Below are positions 21,363 through 31,624 of a stretch of 64,000 nucleotides of DNA, one piece after another. The stretch is taken from assembly GCA_037127315.1 (NCBI GenBank), contig JBBBDQ010000447.1, positions 1 to 64,000 of the forward strand. Reading direction: 5' to 3'. A model generated the notes under the pieces. It was not told where the DNA came from, made no database searches, and worked only from the letters and a program-made list of their open reading frames with translations. The number at the start of each line of letters is the position of its first letter. The stretch's first letter is position 1. Source of the stretch: Ascarosepion bandense. Taxonomy: Eukaryota > Mollusca > Cephalopoda > Sepiida > Sepiidae. Made by a program: the position numbers and the translations under genes.

Positions 21363-22604
21363 ATAATTGGAATCATGATTAAGGCTTCTACTGGTCATAA
21401 AGTGGGGGATCGGTTCTCTATTGTTATGAAGTAATAAACTGACCCCCTCTTATTATTACGTAATAATATAATACATATATTCTCCCTCTACCTATGAGTC
21501 AAATAAGAGGACAGATTGCGTTCTATAGCCTTGGTCGGCAACCAGTCTACCGCAGAAAGCAATGGCAACCTACTGCGGGATAATCTTCTGCCCAGTCAAT
21601 CATGTCTCTTTCGAGAAATGATCGCCCAAGCGTGTTTCACGTATGGCACTTAACTGACTGAATATAATAGTTAGAAACATGAGTAAGGCTTCAACTGGAC
21701 ATAAAGTGGGGGATCGTTTTTTATTGTTTTGAAGTAATAAACTGATCCCCCACTAATTACTGCTTAATAATATAATACATTTCTTCCCTTTCTAGCTATG
21801 AGTCAAATAACAGGACAGATTGGGTTCTATAGCCTTGGTCGGCAACCAGTCTACCGCAGAAAGCAATGGCAACCTCCTGCGGGATAATCCTCTTCCAGTC
21901 AGTAATGTCTCTTTCGAGACATGATCGCCCAAGCGTGTTTCACGTATGCCACGTAACTGACTGACTGAATATAATAGTTGGAAATATGATTAAGGCTTCT
22001 AATGGTCATAAAGTGGAGCATCAATCTTCTATTGTTATGAAGTAATAAACTGATCCCCCACGAATTATAATTAATATAATAATGTAATCTAATCTATGTC
22101 TTCTTCCTCCAGCTATGAGTTAAATTGCAGGATAGATTGGGTTCTATAGCCTTGGTCGGCAACCAGTCTACCGCAGAAAGCAATGGAAACCTACTGCGGG
22201 ATAATCTTCTGCCCAGTCAATCATGTCTCTTTCGAGACATGATCTCCCAAGCGTGTATCACGTATGACACTTAACTGACCGACTGAATATAATAGAATAT
22301 AATAGTTGGAATCATGATTACGGCTATACTGGCCATAAAGTGGGGGATCTGTTTCCCATTGTTATGTAGTAATAAACTGACCCCCCCAGTCATTACTACG
22401 TAATAATATAATACATATATTCTCCCTCTAACTATGAGTCAAATAACAGGACAGATTGGGTTCTATAGCCTTGGCTGGCAACCAGTCTACCGCAGAAAGC
22501 GATGGCAACCTACTGCGGGATAATCTTCTGCCCAGTCAATCATGTCTCTTTCGAGACATGATCTCCCAAGCGTGTATCACGTATGGCACTTAACTGACTG
22601 AATT
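21217..22604 (+). repeat. Tandem array of SINE-A tails plus palindromic elements
   Basis: Five units start at TTCTATAGCC: 21217, 21521, 21825, 22142 and 22461 (spacing 304, 304, 317, 319). Each holds the SINE-A 3' part followed, in the first four, by the small palindromic element and ~80 bp of spacer. Heads with A and B boxes are missing after the first unit, so the array grew by local duplication, not by repeated SINE insertion. Confidence 0.85.
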
Positions 22605-22832
22605 GAAGTTATTGTCGACGAAAAAGATGACGACACGAAAGAAGCAGTTTATTATATGAAGAAGAAGATTGGTAAATTTGGTCCCTATTGGATGAAAATG
22701 GAATTGTGAGGTGGTTTAAGAATCGTCGCAAAAGTTTTAAGTTTCGTCGTCGTCGCAGTCATAGTAAGAGACCTAGAATTCGCAGAAGATTTAATACTTA
22801 TCACAGATTTGACGTTATAACATTTCTAACTT
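22605..22832 (+). other. Coding-like remnant with an Arg-rich stretch
   Basis: One frame reads EVIVDEKDDDTKEAVYYMKK, then GKFGPYWMKM and a stop. Another frame, open from ~22680 to 22832, gives WFKNRRKSFKFRRRRSHSKR and further Arg-rich residues. This looks like one small basic protein broken by a shift. I cannot assign a family. It is bounded by a SINE-A tail and an antisense J tail. Confidence 0.3.
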
Positions 22833-22875
22833 AAGCAAGACGGCAGTGACACTAGTGCGCTGGGGGGTTACCGTA
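22831..22875 (-). mobile_element. J 3' tail fragment, antisense
   Basis: The reverse complement reads GTAACCCCCCAGCGCACTAG, then TGTCACTGCCGTCTTGCTTA, matching the J tail. Confidence 0.6.
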
Positions 22876-23117
22876 AAAGAAAAGACTTTTAGAGCGGGTA
22901 TTGAAGAAAAGTTGGTTGGTTGGTTTGTTTTTATGGCAAATCAACACCTCGGCGGGTCATTTATTGCCAACTAAACTTTATTTATTTATTGCTGGTAATA
23001 CCTTTTTCTTTCAAAAATTTATTGTTGTTTATATAAGTTTTTTGTGTCTAGTAATACATTTTTTTTTTCGAGTATCAAGATTCATTGGGATTTGTTTTTA
23101 AGGACAGGGTCCCCAAG
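22876..23117. other. Unassigned T-rich DNA
   Basis: Nothing recognised beyond poly(T)-rich sequence. Confidence 0.3.
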
Positions 23118-23290
23118 TCCTACCCTTGTTATTTAACCCATAAGTTAAAGAAGGTACGGATTAATACCTTTCCCAGGGGTACCAGTGCTTAAGTGAATGC
23201 AGGGTACTCAACTGGAATTTCGAACTCGGCTCACCAATTTCTCTTTCCGAGCCCATACCCACTGCACCACAACGCACATCCGTCACTAAA
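23118..23290 (-). mobile_element. SINE-A body and head, minus strand, behind a 5S head
   Basis: On the minus strand it begins GGATGTGCGTTGTGGTGCAG and has the SINE-A A box and a B box (GAGTTCGAAATTCC). It then runs to the GTATTAATCCG and AACAAGGGTAGGACTTGG region, where it stops short. It lies directly downstream of the 5S-like sequence at 23291-23410. Confidence 0.75.
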
Positions 23291-23410
23291 CTCTTACAGC
23301 ACCTGGTATTTCCAAGCGGTCACCCATGTAAATACTGACCAGGCTCAACGTTGCTTAACTTCGGTGATCGAACGAGAACCGGTGTATTCAACGTGATATG
23401 GCCGTAAGCC
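23291..23410 (-). rRNA. 5S rRNA-like sequence, head of a composite SINE
   Basis: The minus strand reads GGCTTACGGCCATATCACGT near the start, then GATCACCGAAGTTAAGCAAC, a C-box-like GGGTGACCGCTTGG and AATACCAGGTGCTGTAAG. That is almost full length (~120 nt) against animal 5S rRNA, with several substitutions. It sits alone and runs straight into SINE-A, so it is more likely a pseudogene serving as a pol III SINE head than a working 5S gene. Confidence 0.75.
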
Positions 23411-23449
23411 AATGAAGGAAGAAAACAAGATAGAACGAGACAGAATTTG

Positions 23450-23660
23450 GTAATTGACATTGCATTTAAATTTTTTACAGATTGTAGCTTTCAGGGAAGA
23501 AAGTAACCGGAAGGGATTTCCACGGACAGGAAGTGCGAGAAAAAAAACTGCTGGAGTAGAATCGGCGGTTTACAATTGAGTATTTCTACGATGCCAAACT
23601 AGATGCCAACTTAGTGGCGGGATTAAATTCATCAGGTCGGGACAGCAGGGAAAAAGCATT
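23450..23660 (-). mobile_element. J C-terminal fragment, minus strand
   Basis: Antisense of the J C-terminus: AGGAAGTGCGAGAAAAAAAA corresponds to the FFSRTSRLWNS region. Decayed and short. Confidence 0.6.
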
Positions 23661-23759
23661 TCACAGCAGGTACTATCAGCTTTCTCAGTATTTATTTTTG
23701 TCGATGGCTATTTGAGTTTGTCGTGATTCAAAAAAAATTTTTTAAAGACATATTCTATG

Positions 23760-23960
23760 AATTGGATTGGGGTAGATAGACTAAACTATCGCCTGGTTCA
23801 CACTCCACCCACGTCTATCGAACAGGTGAAGAGGCTCATCCCTTGTTTCCTGTTGTGGTTTCCGGTTTTTCTCTTTTCCAATCTTTTCACTCTTACGTAG
23901 CCCCCTGCGCATCAGTGGCGTTTTCGCCTTGCTCGGGGTGATATGATTAAAAAAAAAATA
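23760..23960 (+). mobile_element. Short J-derived element, one head and tail
   Basis: A single head (GGGGTAGATAGACTAAACTA, TATCGCCTGGTTCA, ACTCCACCCACG) joins directly to the J tail (TTACGTAGCCCCCTGCGCAT, TTGCTCGGGGTGATATG, A-run). It is ~200 bp and is the simplest form of this derivative. Confidence 0.75.
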
Positions 23961-24188
23961 CATGTTCACAATATATTTTAATGCTTTTATAAACTGTTTG
24001 GCGCGCAACTTGCTAAAAGTCATTTTTTGCCGATTTCTGCTAAACATGTATCTTCAGATATAGCATTTATGAATAGCTAGAGCTCAAGTTAAAAAAAAAA
24101 ATCAAATTATATTCTGCCGAATATGTTTTCAGATGTACGTCTTCCCCGGAAGCAAAGTTTCTTTATGAAATATTGTCCTAATCTTTCA

Positions 24189-24530
24189 GTAGAGATGGCA
24201 AAGTGAGGGATCAGTTTATATACTGATCATAATATAGATTTGGTCCACTACTTTATATCCACATGATAATTTCTTGTAAACAGTTGGCATATATCTTGTT
24301 TTTCTATGTGCCCTGTCCTTTCAGGACGTAGGCAATCATGGCTTCTCACGTCTTCCTATCCCTGGTGACTCTTAGCACGCTTTCTCCTGTTACACCACCA
24401 AAACCCCGCTCTAGCCCATAAATCTAGAATATAAATGTACAGAAAATAGCATGGCCACAAAGTGAGGGATTAGTTTATGTACTGATTATAATATAGATTT
24501 CATCCCCCACTTTCCATTCACATGATAATT
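24189..24530 (+). mobile_element. Two palindromic elements flanking an R 3' fragment
   Basis: Copies at 24189-24258 (AAAGTGAGGGATCAGTTTAT … CCACTACTTTATAT) and 24457-24520 (AAAGTGAGGGATTAGTTTAT … CCCCCACTTTCC). Each is followed by the same flank (CACATGATAATTTCTT, CAGTTGGCATATATCTTG) and an antisense R 3' end. Confidence 0.65.
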
Positions 24531-25110
24531 TCTTATATACAGTTGGCATATATCTTGTTTTTCTATGTGCCCTGTTCTTTCAGGAAGTAGGCGATCATGG
24601 CCTTCCACGTCTCCCTATCCCTGGTGGCTCTTAGCACGCCTTCTCCTGTTACACCAAGCAACACTCGTTCTGTCATCCACCTGCTCAATCACCTCAAATA
24701 TATTATCCGCTGCTTTCCTCTGTCTCTTTTTCCCTCTATCTAGCTTGTTATTATCAGATTCTCCAAGCCCTCCTTCCTCATTGCATGTCCCAGAAACATT
24801 AGCTGTCTCTTCCTGATGCTCAGTATAAACTTTCTTTTCGTTACCATCCTTTCCAAAAATTCATAACTGCTCACATGCTCGATCCATGATATTCGCAACA
24901 TCCTTCTGTAGAACTACATTCTAGTTGTTTCAAATTTTTCCTTCATCTTCGATGATATTGTCCAGCATTCACCGCCATACTTACATCACATAGCAATCCA
25001 GTACTCTCTTCTTTGTTTCTAGCGAAATTGTCCTGTTTCTCAATACTTTACTCAACTTCTGGAATGCTTCCTTGTGCTTTTGGATCTCAGGAATATCTAT
25101 GTAGGGAAAC
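24290..25110 (-). mobile_element. R element 3' fragments, minus strand
   Basis: Antisense of the RTE-like C-terminus: 24550-24830 corresponds to LKFLGHAMRKE … GQIEGKR, and 24840-25090 to the YGSECW region. A shorter duplicate of the terminal part is at 24290-24420. The reading frames are broken. Confidence 0.65.
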
Positions 25111-25111
25111 T

Positions 25112-25470
25112 GATGTGGCCACAAAGTGAGGGGTCAGTTTATGTATTGATTTTAATCTGGAACTGATCCCCCACTTTATAACCAGAATCATTCTGTAGAA
25201 CCACATTTCAGCTGCTTCAAGTTTTTCCTTCATCTTGGATGATATTGTCCAGCATTCACCGCCATACTTACATTAAATAGCAATCCAGTACTCTCTGTTT
25301 CTAGCGTAATTGTCCTGTTTCTTTATACTCTGCTCAACTTCTGATATGCTTCCTTGTGCTTTTGGATCTCAGCAATATCAATGTATAGAAACAGATGTGG
25401 CCACAAAGTGAGGGGTCAGTTTATGTATTAATTTTAATATGGAACTGATCCCCCACTTTATATCCAACAT
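25112..25470 (+). mobile_element. Two more palindromic elements with an R fragment between
   Basis: Copies at 25112-25180 and 25402-25466 (AAAGTGAGGGGTCAGTTTAT … GGAACTGATCCCCCACTTTA). Between them lies a partial repeat of the R fragment (TTGTCCAGCATTCACCGCCA) ~300 bp from its first occurrence, so this is a small tandem array. Confidence 0.65.
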
Positions 25471-25967
25471 TCTTCTGTAGAACCATATTTCAGTTGTTTC
25501 AAGTTTTTCCTTCATCTTTGATGATATTGTCCAGCATTCACTGTCTTGTAGTTTCCTAGCCGTGTGTGCTATCAGCAGTGTATCACTGACGTACCTTATG
25601 GTGTTTAAATTATGGCCTCCGATGACGAACCCTAGTCTAACTTCTAGGGTCCTCAGAATAGTCTCGCTGTAGGAATTTAAGTAAAATTTATGAAAAATAT
25701 TTTCATAAAATCGCTAGCAATAATTTTACGTTATGAATTTAAGAGCCTTATTTTGTGTTTCTGATTGTCTTTCTGCCAACTGAAAATTCACTTCTTCCCA
25801 ATTTAACAATATATTTTTATCATTGAAAAAATCTTCTCAAGATTTTTTAGTATAAAATTTAAAAAATAATTTTTAATAATCTAATTTGCCCCCACTCCAA
25901 ACAAAAGCCCTCGGATTTATTAGAAAAGATTCTGATAGATACATTGAAGGTATTCCGTTTTGAAAAT

Positions 25968-25975
<8 letters not shown>
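25470..25975. other. R remnant, then unassigned DNA
   Basis: 25485-25550 is another R remnant (TTGTCCAGCATTCACTGTC). The following ~400 bp hold nothing I recognise. Confidence 0.35.

Positions 25976-26022
<47 letters not shown>
25974..26022 (+). repeat. (AT)n microsatellite
   Basis: A 48 bp AT run abutting the end of a minus-strand J element. Confidence 0.95.
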
Positions 26023-26026
<4 letters not shown>

Positions 26027-27640
26027 CGTGTCGCGCCAAGCAAGGCATTTCACTGCCACTGTTGTGATGGAGGGTTCCATAGAAAGAATGTTATGAGAAG
26101 GAGTGAGAGGTTGCAGGGGGTGTCAGGAAGAAAGTAGGAGAAAGAAGAGAATACTGATGAGAGAGGGTGAATGAAGCAAAAAGCATGAGAGAGAGGATGT
26201 AAACTAGTGGAACAGGAGATGATTATTGACTTTACGTTTAAATTAATGGAGATTATAGCTGTCGTGAAAGCAAAGATGAGAAAGGGAATTCCACAGGCAG
26301 GAAGTGCGAGAAAAGAAGCTGATGGAGTAGAATTTGCGTTTACAGTTTATTAGTTTCACAGCAAAAGGGTGGGGCCTAGTTTCTAATCTTGTTGCTCGAG
26401 GAAATTCATATATAGGGGATACCAGTCAGTTAAGTTCATCGGAGCAGAAGCCGTGAAATTATTTTTAGAAGAGACACAGGGAAGCCTCACTGCGTCGGTG
26501 AGAAAGCGACTGTATCCAAGCTGCCAAGTGGGAATCGATCACATTACAGATTCTCCGTTGGATTTGGTCGAGGATACCTAAGTGGATAGCAGGTGCACCC
26601 GACCGGATATTGGCAGCAATATTCAATGCACGGGCGAATGGTAGATTTGTAGATGTGCAGGATTGTTTCGGACGGGTAAAACTCCAACCCTAAATAGAGA
26701 ACCGACTTTTTTAGCAGCGGATTAGCTATGGAATCTATATAGTAATCCCACTTGAGGTCTCATGTGAGAGTTAATCCGAGGAGACGCGGTGTTTTACTTT
26801 CAGGGAGAGAAGCCTGATCCAGGTTAATGAGCGGGAGAAACGATTGACTGTGGTGGTTATGAGATAGCAGCTTCGTTTTGGAAGCATTAAATTTAGCGAG
26901 TCATTTCTTACCCCAGTCCACCACGGATTCTTCTTCTTCTGTGTTCCCTGTCCCTTCAGGACGTAGGCGATCATGGCTCTCCACGTCTCCCTATCCCTTG
27001 TGGCTCTTAGTATGTTTGTTCCTGTTGCTCCTGGCAACCCCCGTTCCGTCATCCACCTGATCAGTCCCTGCAAATACGTCATCCGCTGCCTTCCTCTGTC
27101 TCTTTTTCCTTCTATCTGGCCAGTCAGTATCAGGTTCTCCAGGCTCTCCTTCCTCATTGCATGTCCCAGGAACTTCAGTTGTCTCTTCCTGATGCTCAGC
27201 ATCAATTTCCTTTTGTTGCCATTCTTTCTAACACCTCGTCGTTGCTTGTATGCTCAGTCCACGATATCCGTAGCATCCTTCTATAGAACCACATTTCGGC
27301 CACTTCCAGATTTGTCCTCATTTTCGATGATATTGTCCAGCATTCACAGCCGTATTGAAGAACTGACATCACGTAGCAGTCTAGAACTCTTTTCTTCGTT
27401 TCTATTGAGATTTTCCTGAGTGTTAGTATTTAGCTCATCTTCTGAAACGCGTCCTTTGCCATGCCAATTTGCCTTCGGATTGGATGTCTTTTTCAAGCTC
27501 GGCAGCGAGGTTTGCTTTGTCAGCCTCGGTAGAATTTTGATCAAGACGAGAGTAAACCGTAGTGTCGTCAGCATATATGCCCACTTGGGATCTTATTACA
27601 TCAGGAAGATTGTTGGATGCAATACAAAAAAATGTTCTCA
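26023..27640 (-). mobile_element. J element 3' part, minus strand, with a nested R insertion
   Basis: The 3' end is at 26023 (reverse complement ends TTGCTTGGCGCGACACGATT). Reading upstream come the 3' UTR, the C-terminal region (26230-26690) and the core after motif C up to 26929. After the insertion J resumes at 27476 and runs through YADDTTVYS to ~27640. Several frames are broken. Confidence 0.75.
26930..27475 (-). mobile_element. R element (RTE-like) inserted into J
   Basis: The minus-strand frame from 27205 encodes the C-terminal LINE pattern SIRKRQLKFLGHAMRKESLE … LTGQIEGKRDRGRQRMTYLQ and on to WRAMIAYVLKGQG. A 3' tail of GAA repeats follows. The insert is flanked by CGGATT at 26924-26929 and 27476-27481, consistent with a 6 bp target-site duplication. 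J reads continuously once the insert and one repeat are removed. Confidence 0.75.
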
Positions 27641-27744
27641 AACGTAAACCTTACGTATTCTGAAAAGTTTTATCTATGTTAAATTTGATATTATTATAAT
27701 TTTTTTTTAATGTTCAGTAAAAATGTCATGTCATTTCTGATATT

Positions 27745-28015
27745 CTAAGCAGGTTGCAGGGGGTGTCAGGAAGAGAGTAGGAGAAGGAAGAGAATACTGA
27801 TGAGAGTGGGGTGGACGAGGAGAAATGTTATGAGGAGTGAGAAGTTGCAGGGGGTGTCAGGAAGAGAGTAGGAGAAGGAAGAGAATACTGTTGAGAGTGG
27901 GGTGGACGAAGAAAAAGCATAAGAGAGAGGATTTAAGTTAGTGAGACAGGAGATGACTATTGACTTTACATTTAAATTCTTGGAGATTATAACTGTCGGG
28001 AAAGCTATAATATAC
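27745..28015 (-). repeat. J 3' UTR antisense with a ~95 bp tandem duplication
   Basis: GGTTGCAGGGGGTGTCAGGA occurs at ~27752, and again at ~27845 with one mismatch, each followed by GAGAGTAGGAGAAGGAAGAG. The remainder matches the antisense J 3' UTR and the start of the C-terminus. Confidence 0.7.
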
Positions 28016-28727
28016 TGCTATCGAAAAAAATATTAGTAGTAAAATTGTTTTGGTAAATTTTATACTAAAAACATTTTGAGAAGATTTTTTCAATGATAGA
28101 AATATATTGTTGTCTCTTTCTGCACCAGAGACTATTTCAAAGAATATTTCTGCTACTCAGGAGACTTGTTGCATAACAGATAAGTATTCTGTATACCATG
28201 AGAAACAAGATCGGCTTGAAATATAGCAACGGCATCGAGTGTATAAAAAAAAATTAATTAAATTATTTAGTTTATTTTCTGCAGTGGCAGATTTATGTAG
28301 AGGGGTAGTCAGAAGAAGAGCGCATATACACACATACGAGAGAGTGATGGCTGGCATTGTTTTCTTTACGTTCTATTTTGAGTCCCTGGCTTCATCATTT
28401 CTGATTGCTCCTCTGCTCTCGACTCGGGAAAACCTGGTCTTTTATATAAATTCAGGTCTTGCTTCACCCAGTTGCATCATCCCAGGGCAGGCATAATCAC
28501 TAATTGTTGTCTTTGACCAATTATATTTTGATGTAATCACATTCTTGTTTATTTCATTGTTCGAATTTGTTCCAACTTTGACACGTTAATACAACGCCTG
28601 ATTATTTGACATTGTTTCTGTCACCGAAAACCATATTTTTGTCGGCTTACTAAGATATCATCCGTTTCCTTTTCTCATTGTTTATATTTTCAATCTTGAA
28701 CACTGTTTCGGACCGAATAATTTATTA
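28016..28727. other. Unassigned DNA
   Basis: No convincing gene or repeat. 28010-28060 (ATACTGCTATCGAAAAAAAT) recurs near 30055-30080, so a dispersed repeat end may lie here. Confidence 0.3.
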
Positions 28728-29414
28728 CGTTGTTCCAAAAGTTCGTAAGCACTTGCAAAAAAATTGAAGTTTTACTCGCCAAGTAATTTATTGTTACCAG
28801 AAAACACTTGCAAAAAATTAAAATTTTATTCGCAAAAACAACAAAAATTATTGCTCAAAATAAAGACCATTTTCCCAAGACATTCTGCCGTCTATCTGCA
28901 AGCTTTTGGATCAAAGTACAATTCAGCCGGCTTCGAATCAAAGAATTCTTGACACGCTTCCTCGACTTCATCAAACGAGTCGAATCGGCAGCCCTTCAGA
29001 AAGTGTTGCATTGAGCGGAAAAGGCCGTAATATGATGGAGCAGAGTCAGGACTGTAGGCTGGATGTGGCAGAACCTCAACGCCGTCCAGCTCTTCAAACT
29101 TGTCTTTGGTCTTCCTGCCGGTATGTGGCTTGGCATTGTTCCGCTGCATCAAAGCGCGCTTTCGGTTAATCAGAGCCGGGTACTTTTGCTTCAACTTTTC
29201 GTAAACCCGCACTGATGGCACGACCATTCGAAACCAACTCAAAATGCATGATTCCTTCAAAATTCCACCAAACGCACAACATGACTTTCTTACCGAATCG
29301 ATCTTGTTTTGGAACCGACGGTGTCTCTTGCCCTTTCTGAACCGATCGCATGTCATGATTGTGCTGGACTAGATAGACCCATTTCGCAAGTGTTTACGAA
29401 CTTTTGGGACAACC
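28728..29414 (-). mobile_element. Mariner-type transposon, internally deleted, flanked by TA
   Basis: Imperfect terminal inverted repeats end the element: TTCCAAAAGTTCGTAAGCAC on the left, and CGCAAGTGTTTACGAACTTT then TGGGACAACC on the right. Each is bounded by TA (28726-28727 and 29415-29416), the mariner target duplication. Length is ~690 bp against ~1.3 kb for intact mariners. The DNA-binding N-terminus is missing. Confidence 0.85.
28892..29356 (-). pseudogene. Mariner transposase, C-terminal remnant
   Basis: A 154-residue minus-strand frame with the mariner catalytic-domain pattern: KHRRFQ-type start, CAFGGILKE, NNAKPHTGR, EVLPHPAYSPDSAPSYYGLF and MQHFLKGCRF. The two later catalytic Asp positions are changed: NNAKPH where D-N-A is usual, and PSYYG where S-D-Y is usual. 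It cannot cut DNA. The N-terminal paired DNA-binding domain is absent. Confidence 0.85.
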
Positions 29415-29416
29415 TA

Positions 29417-30375
29417 ATAATTAATTTATATTCTGTGGGTAACAGACAGCATTTCAGTATGACTTTGAAAACCGGCGTTTTTGACACAACCCATCTTTAT
29501 TTTTCTGCATTCTAGCTTCATCGCCTGTTTTCTATTTCACCTTCGACAGGAATAAGTTCTTTTTTAGTTTACTTATAATCTGTTGGTCCCCAGGATATAT
29601 AACACCTTCGAGATACTTGACGCCATTGCAGATTTCTACAACTTTTTTAGATGAGGAAAGTGTCCTATTCCCCTGACATTTCCAGTCATAAACAGAATTT
29701 TAAACCGTTTGGCATATATCGAACTGGTTATCGCCAGGTAACTGACAGGCTGCATTGTTATAACCACTAGAATATACAGGGTTGGCAGCCCATCACGAAA
29801 AAAGATTTTGAATTCATTTTTATTTTTATTTTAGTTGTAAAGCAATGCTAGAAATCTCAGTTTGCAATATGATTAACATCTGAGTGAGAGAGGAGCGGAT
29901 ATTAATCTATACTATTCCAAGTGTATGAGTAAGAAAGTGAATGCAGTGGCCTTAGCTGATGTTTGGATTCAACCTATCAGTCTCATTTTCCGTCCCGGTC
30001 ACCACTATGCTATGTGCATTACCACATATAAGTGTCGTATTGACGGCTAGCATACTGCGATCGAAAAAATATTAGTAGTAAAATGTGACATACTAATGCA
30101 CAAAAAAGAGAGCAGTTAATTAGTTTAGAATCCAGGAAATGTATTATTATATGCCCTGTTCGGGCTGTTGTCCTCATCTTTATTGCCATGTTTACGACGT
30201 TCTGGTTGTTGTACGCTTTGGCCTTCTCCAGGTGCTAAAAATGAGAATTATATAGCCAAGTGATCAAAATTAAGAGTTCCGTTAAAAATCCATAGCACCT
30301 GCATAAGGCCGGGGTATATACAACAGCTGAAACGTCGTTAACATAGCAATCTTTTCACTCTTTTCATTCTTTTTT
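29417..30375. other. Unassigned DNA
   Basis: No gene or clear element. 30055-30085 repeats a phrase at 28010. The 30130-30340 region has no protein-like frame. Confidence 0.3.
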
Positions 30376-30380
30376 TTTCC

Positions 30381-30885
30381 TCAATTGGAGTATATAGATT
30401 AAACTATCGCCCGGTTCACACTCCACCCACGTCTATTGAACAGGTGAAGAGGATCCTCCCTTGTTCCCTGTTTAGGATGTGGTTTCCGGCTTTCTCTTTT
30501 CAAATCTTTTCATTCTTTTCTTTCTTTCTTTTTCCTCAATTGGAGTACTGAGATTAAACTATCGCCCGGTTCACACTCCACCCACGTCTATTGAACAGGT
30601 GAAGAGGCTCATTCGTTGTTCCCTGTTTAGGATGTGGTTTCCGGATTTCTCTTTTCCAATCTTTTCACTCTTTTCTTTCTTTTTTTTCTCAATTGGAGTA
30701 GATAGACTAAACTATTGCCCGGTTCACACTCCACCCACGTCTATTGAACAGGTGTAGAGGCTCATCCCTTGTTCCCTGTTTAGGATGTGGTTCCCAGCTT
30801 TCACTTTTCCAATCTTTTCATTCTTACGTAGCCCCCTGCGCTTCAGTGGCAGTACCGCCTTGCTCGGGGTGATATGTTTAAAAAA
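30381..30885 (+). mobile_element. Short J-derived element, three heads and one tail
   Basis: Heads start at about 30381, 30536 and 30688 (CAATTGGAGTA…, TATCGCCCGGTTCACACTCC, TTGAACAGGTG, AGGATGTGGTT). The last joins the J tail (CTTACGTAGCCCCCTGCGCT, GGCAGTACCGCC, TTGCTCGGGGTGATATG, A-run). The layout matches 18128-18640, although spacing and point changes differ. Confidence 0.75.
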
Positions 30886-30989
30886 AAAATAAATGAATAA
30901 ATAAAGGTGAGGACAACAGTCTGAATAATCTAAATAATCTAAATACTACCCTATCTCAGAAGTATAGAAAATACCAGCAAACGTAATAT

Positions 30990-31065
30990 CACCGAAGTTA
31001 AGCAACGTCAGGCTTGTTCAGTGCCTAGATGAGTGACCGCTTGCCAGGGACTGTAAGCTTGAATG
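30990..31065 (+). rRNA. 5S rRNA fragment, head of a composite SINE
   Basis: ATCACCGAAGTTAAGCAACG, then GTGACCGCTTGCCAGGGACT match the central and 3' parts of 5S rRNA, including the internal control region. The first ~45 nt are missing. It leads straight into a SINE-A-like body, as at 23.3 kb on the other strand. Confidence 0.7.
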
Positions 31066-31215
31066 TGTCCTGCAGGTGGAGTATTGGAGAACGGCTTGGA
31101 ATTGTAAATCAGAGCGCAGAGGTTTAATTATAGTCGGTTTCGTTATTTTCAATTATGCGAAATAAACATGGAAGAGATATTAATCCACCGCTCCCCTCAG
31201 CTATGGGTTAATAAG
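31066..31215 (+). mobile_element. SINE-A-like body after a 5S head, decayed
   Basis: AATGTGTCCTGCAGGTGGAG and GAACGGCTTGGAATTG align with the SINE-A head. AGATATTAATCCACCGCTCC and CAGCTATGGGTTA match its body. The B box is degraded. Confidence 0.55.
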
Positions 31216-31620
31216 TTGGAATTTTATCAGAAAATAATTATTATCTCAAAAAGATAAATAATTTTAAAATCTAAAAAAATATTTAATGGCTTTAAAGAAC
31301 TTGCAAAAAGTTGATAAAACAAATCAATCAAAACAAAAAAGCAATGATGCATGGTCAACAAAATTTGATTATAAATTTTATTTACTTTTCCTCATATTCC
31401 AACATCCTTTACTCACACATGGATCGGGCTAACTTTTCAATACGAAGAGGTCAATTCTAAATGAAGAGACGTTTACAACCCCTCGGAAATAAACACTAGA
31501 AAATATTCACTTAAGATTTTTGTTGTTTGATAATATAAAAATTAATAATAAAAATAATTTTCTAATAATATAAAAAAAGCATTTTCATTTAATATTCTAC
31601 AGTTATTTTCTGCTTCGACG
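31216..31620. other. AT-rich DNA, nothing recognised
   Basis: No gene or repeat seen. Confidence 0.3.
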
Positions 31621-31624
31621 AACT

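Noticed and set aside
23291..23410. Functional 5S rRNA gene
   Set aside because: A single copy with substitutions, running directly into SINE-A, and a similar truncated join at 31 kb, fit a SINE head better.
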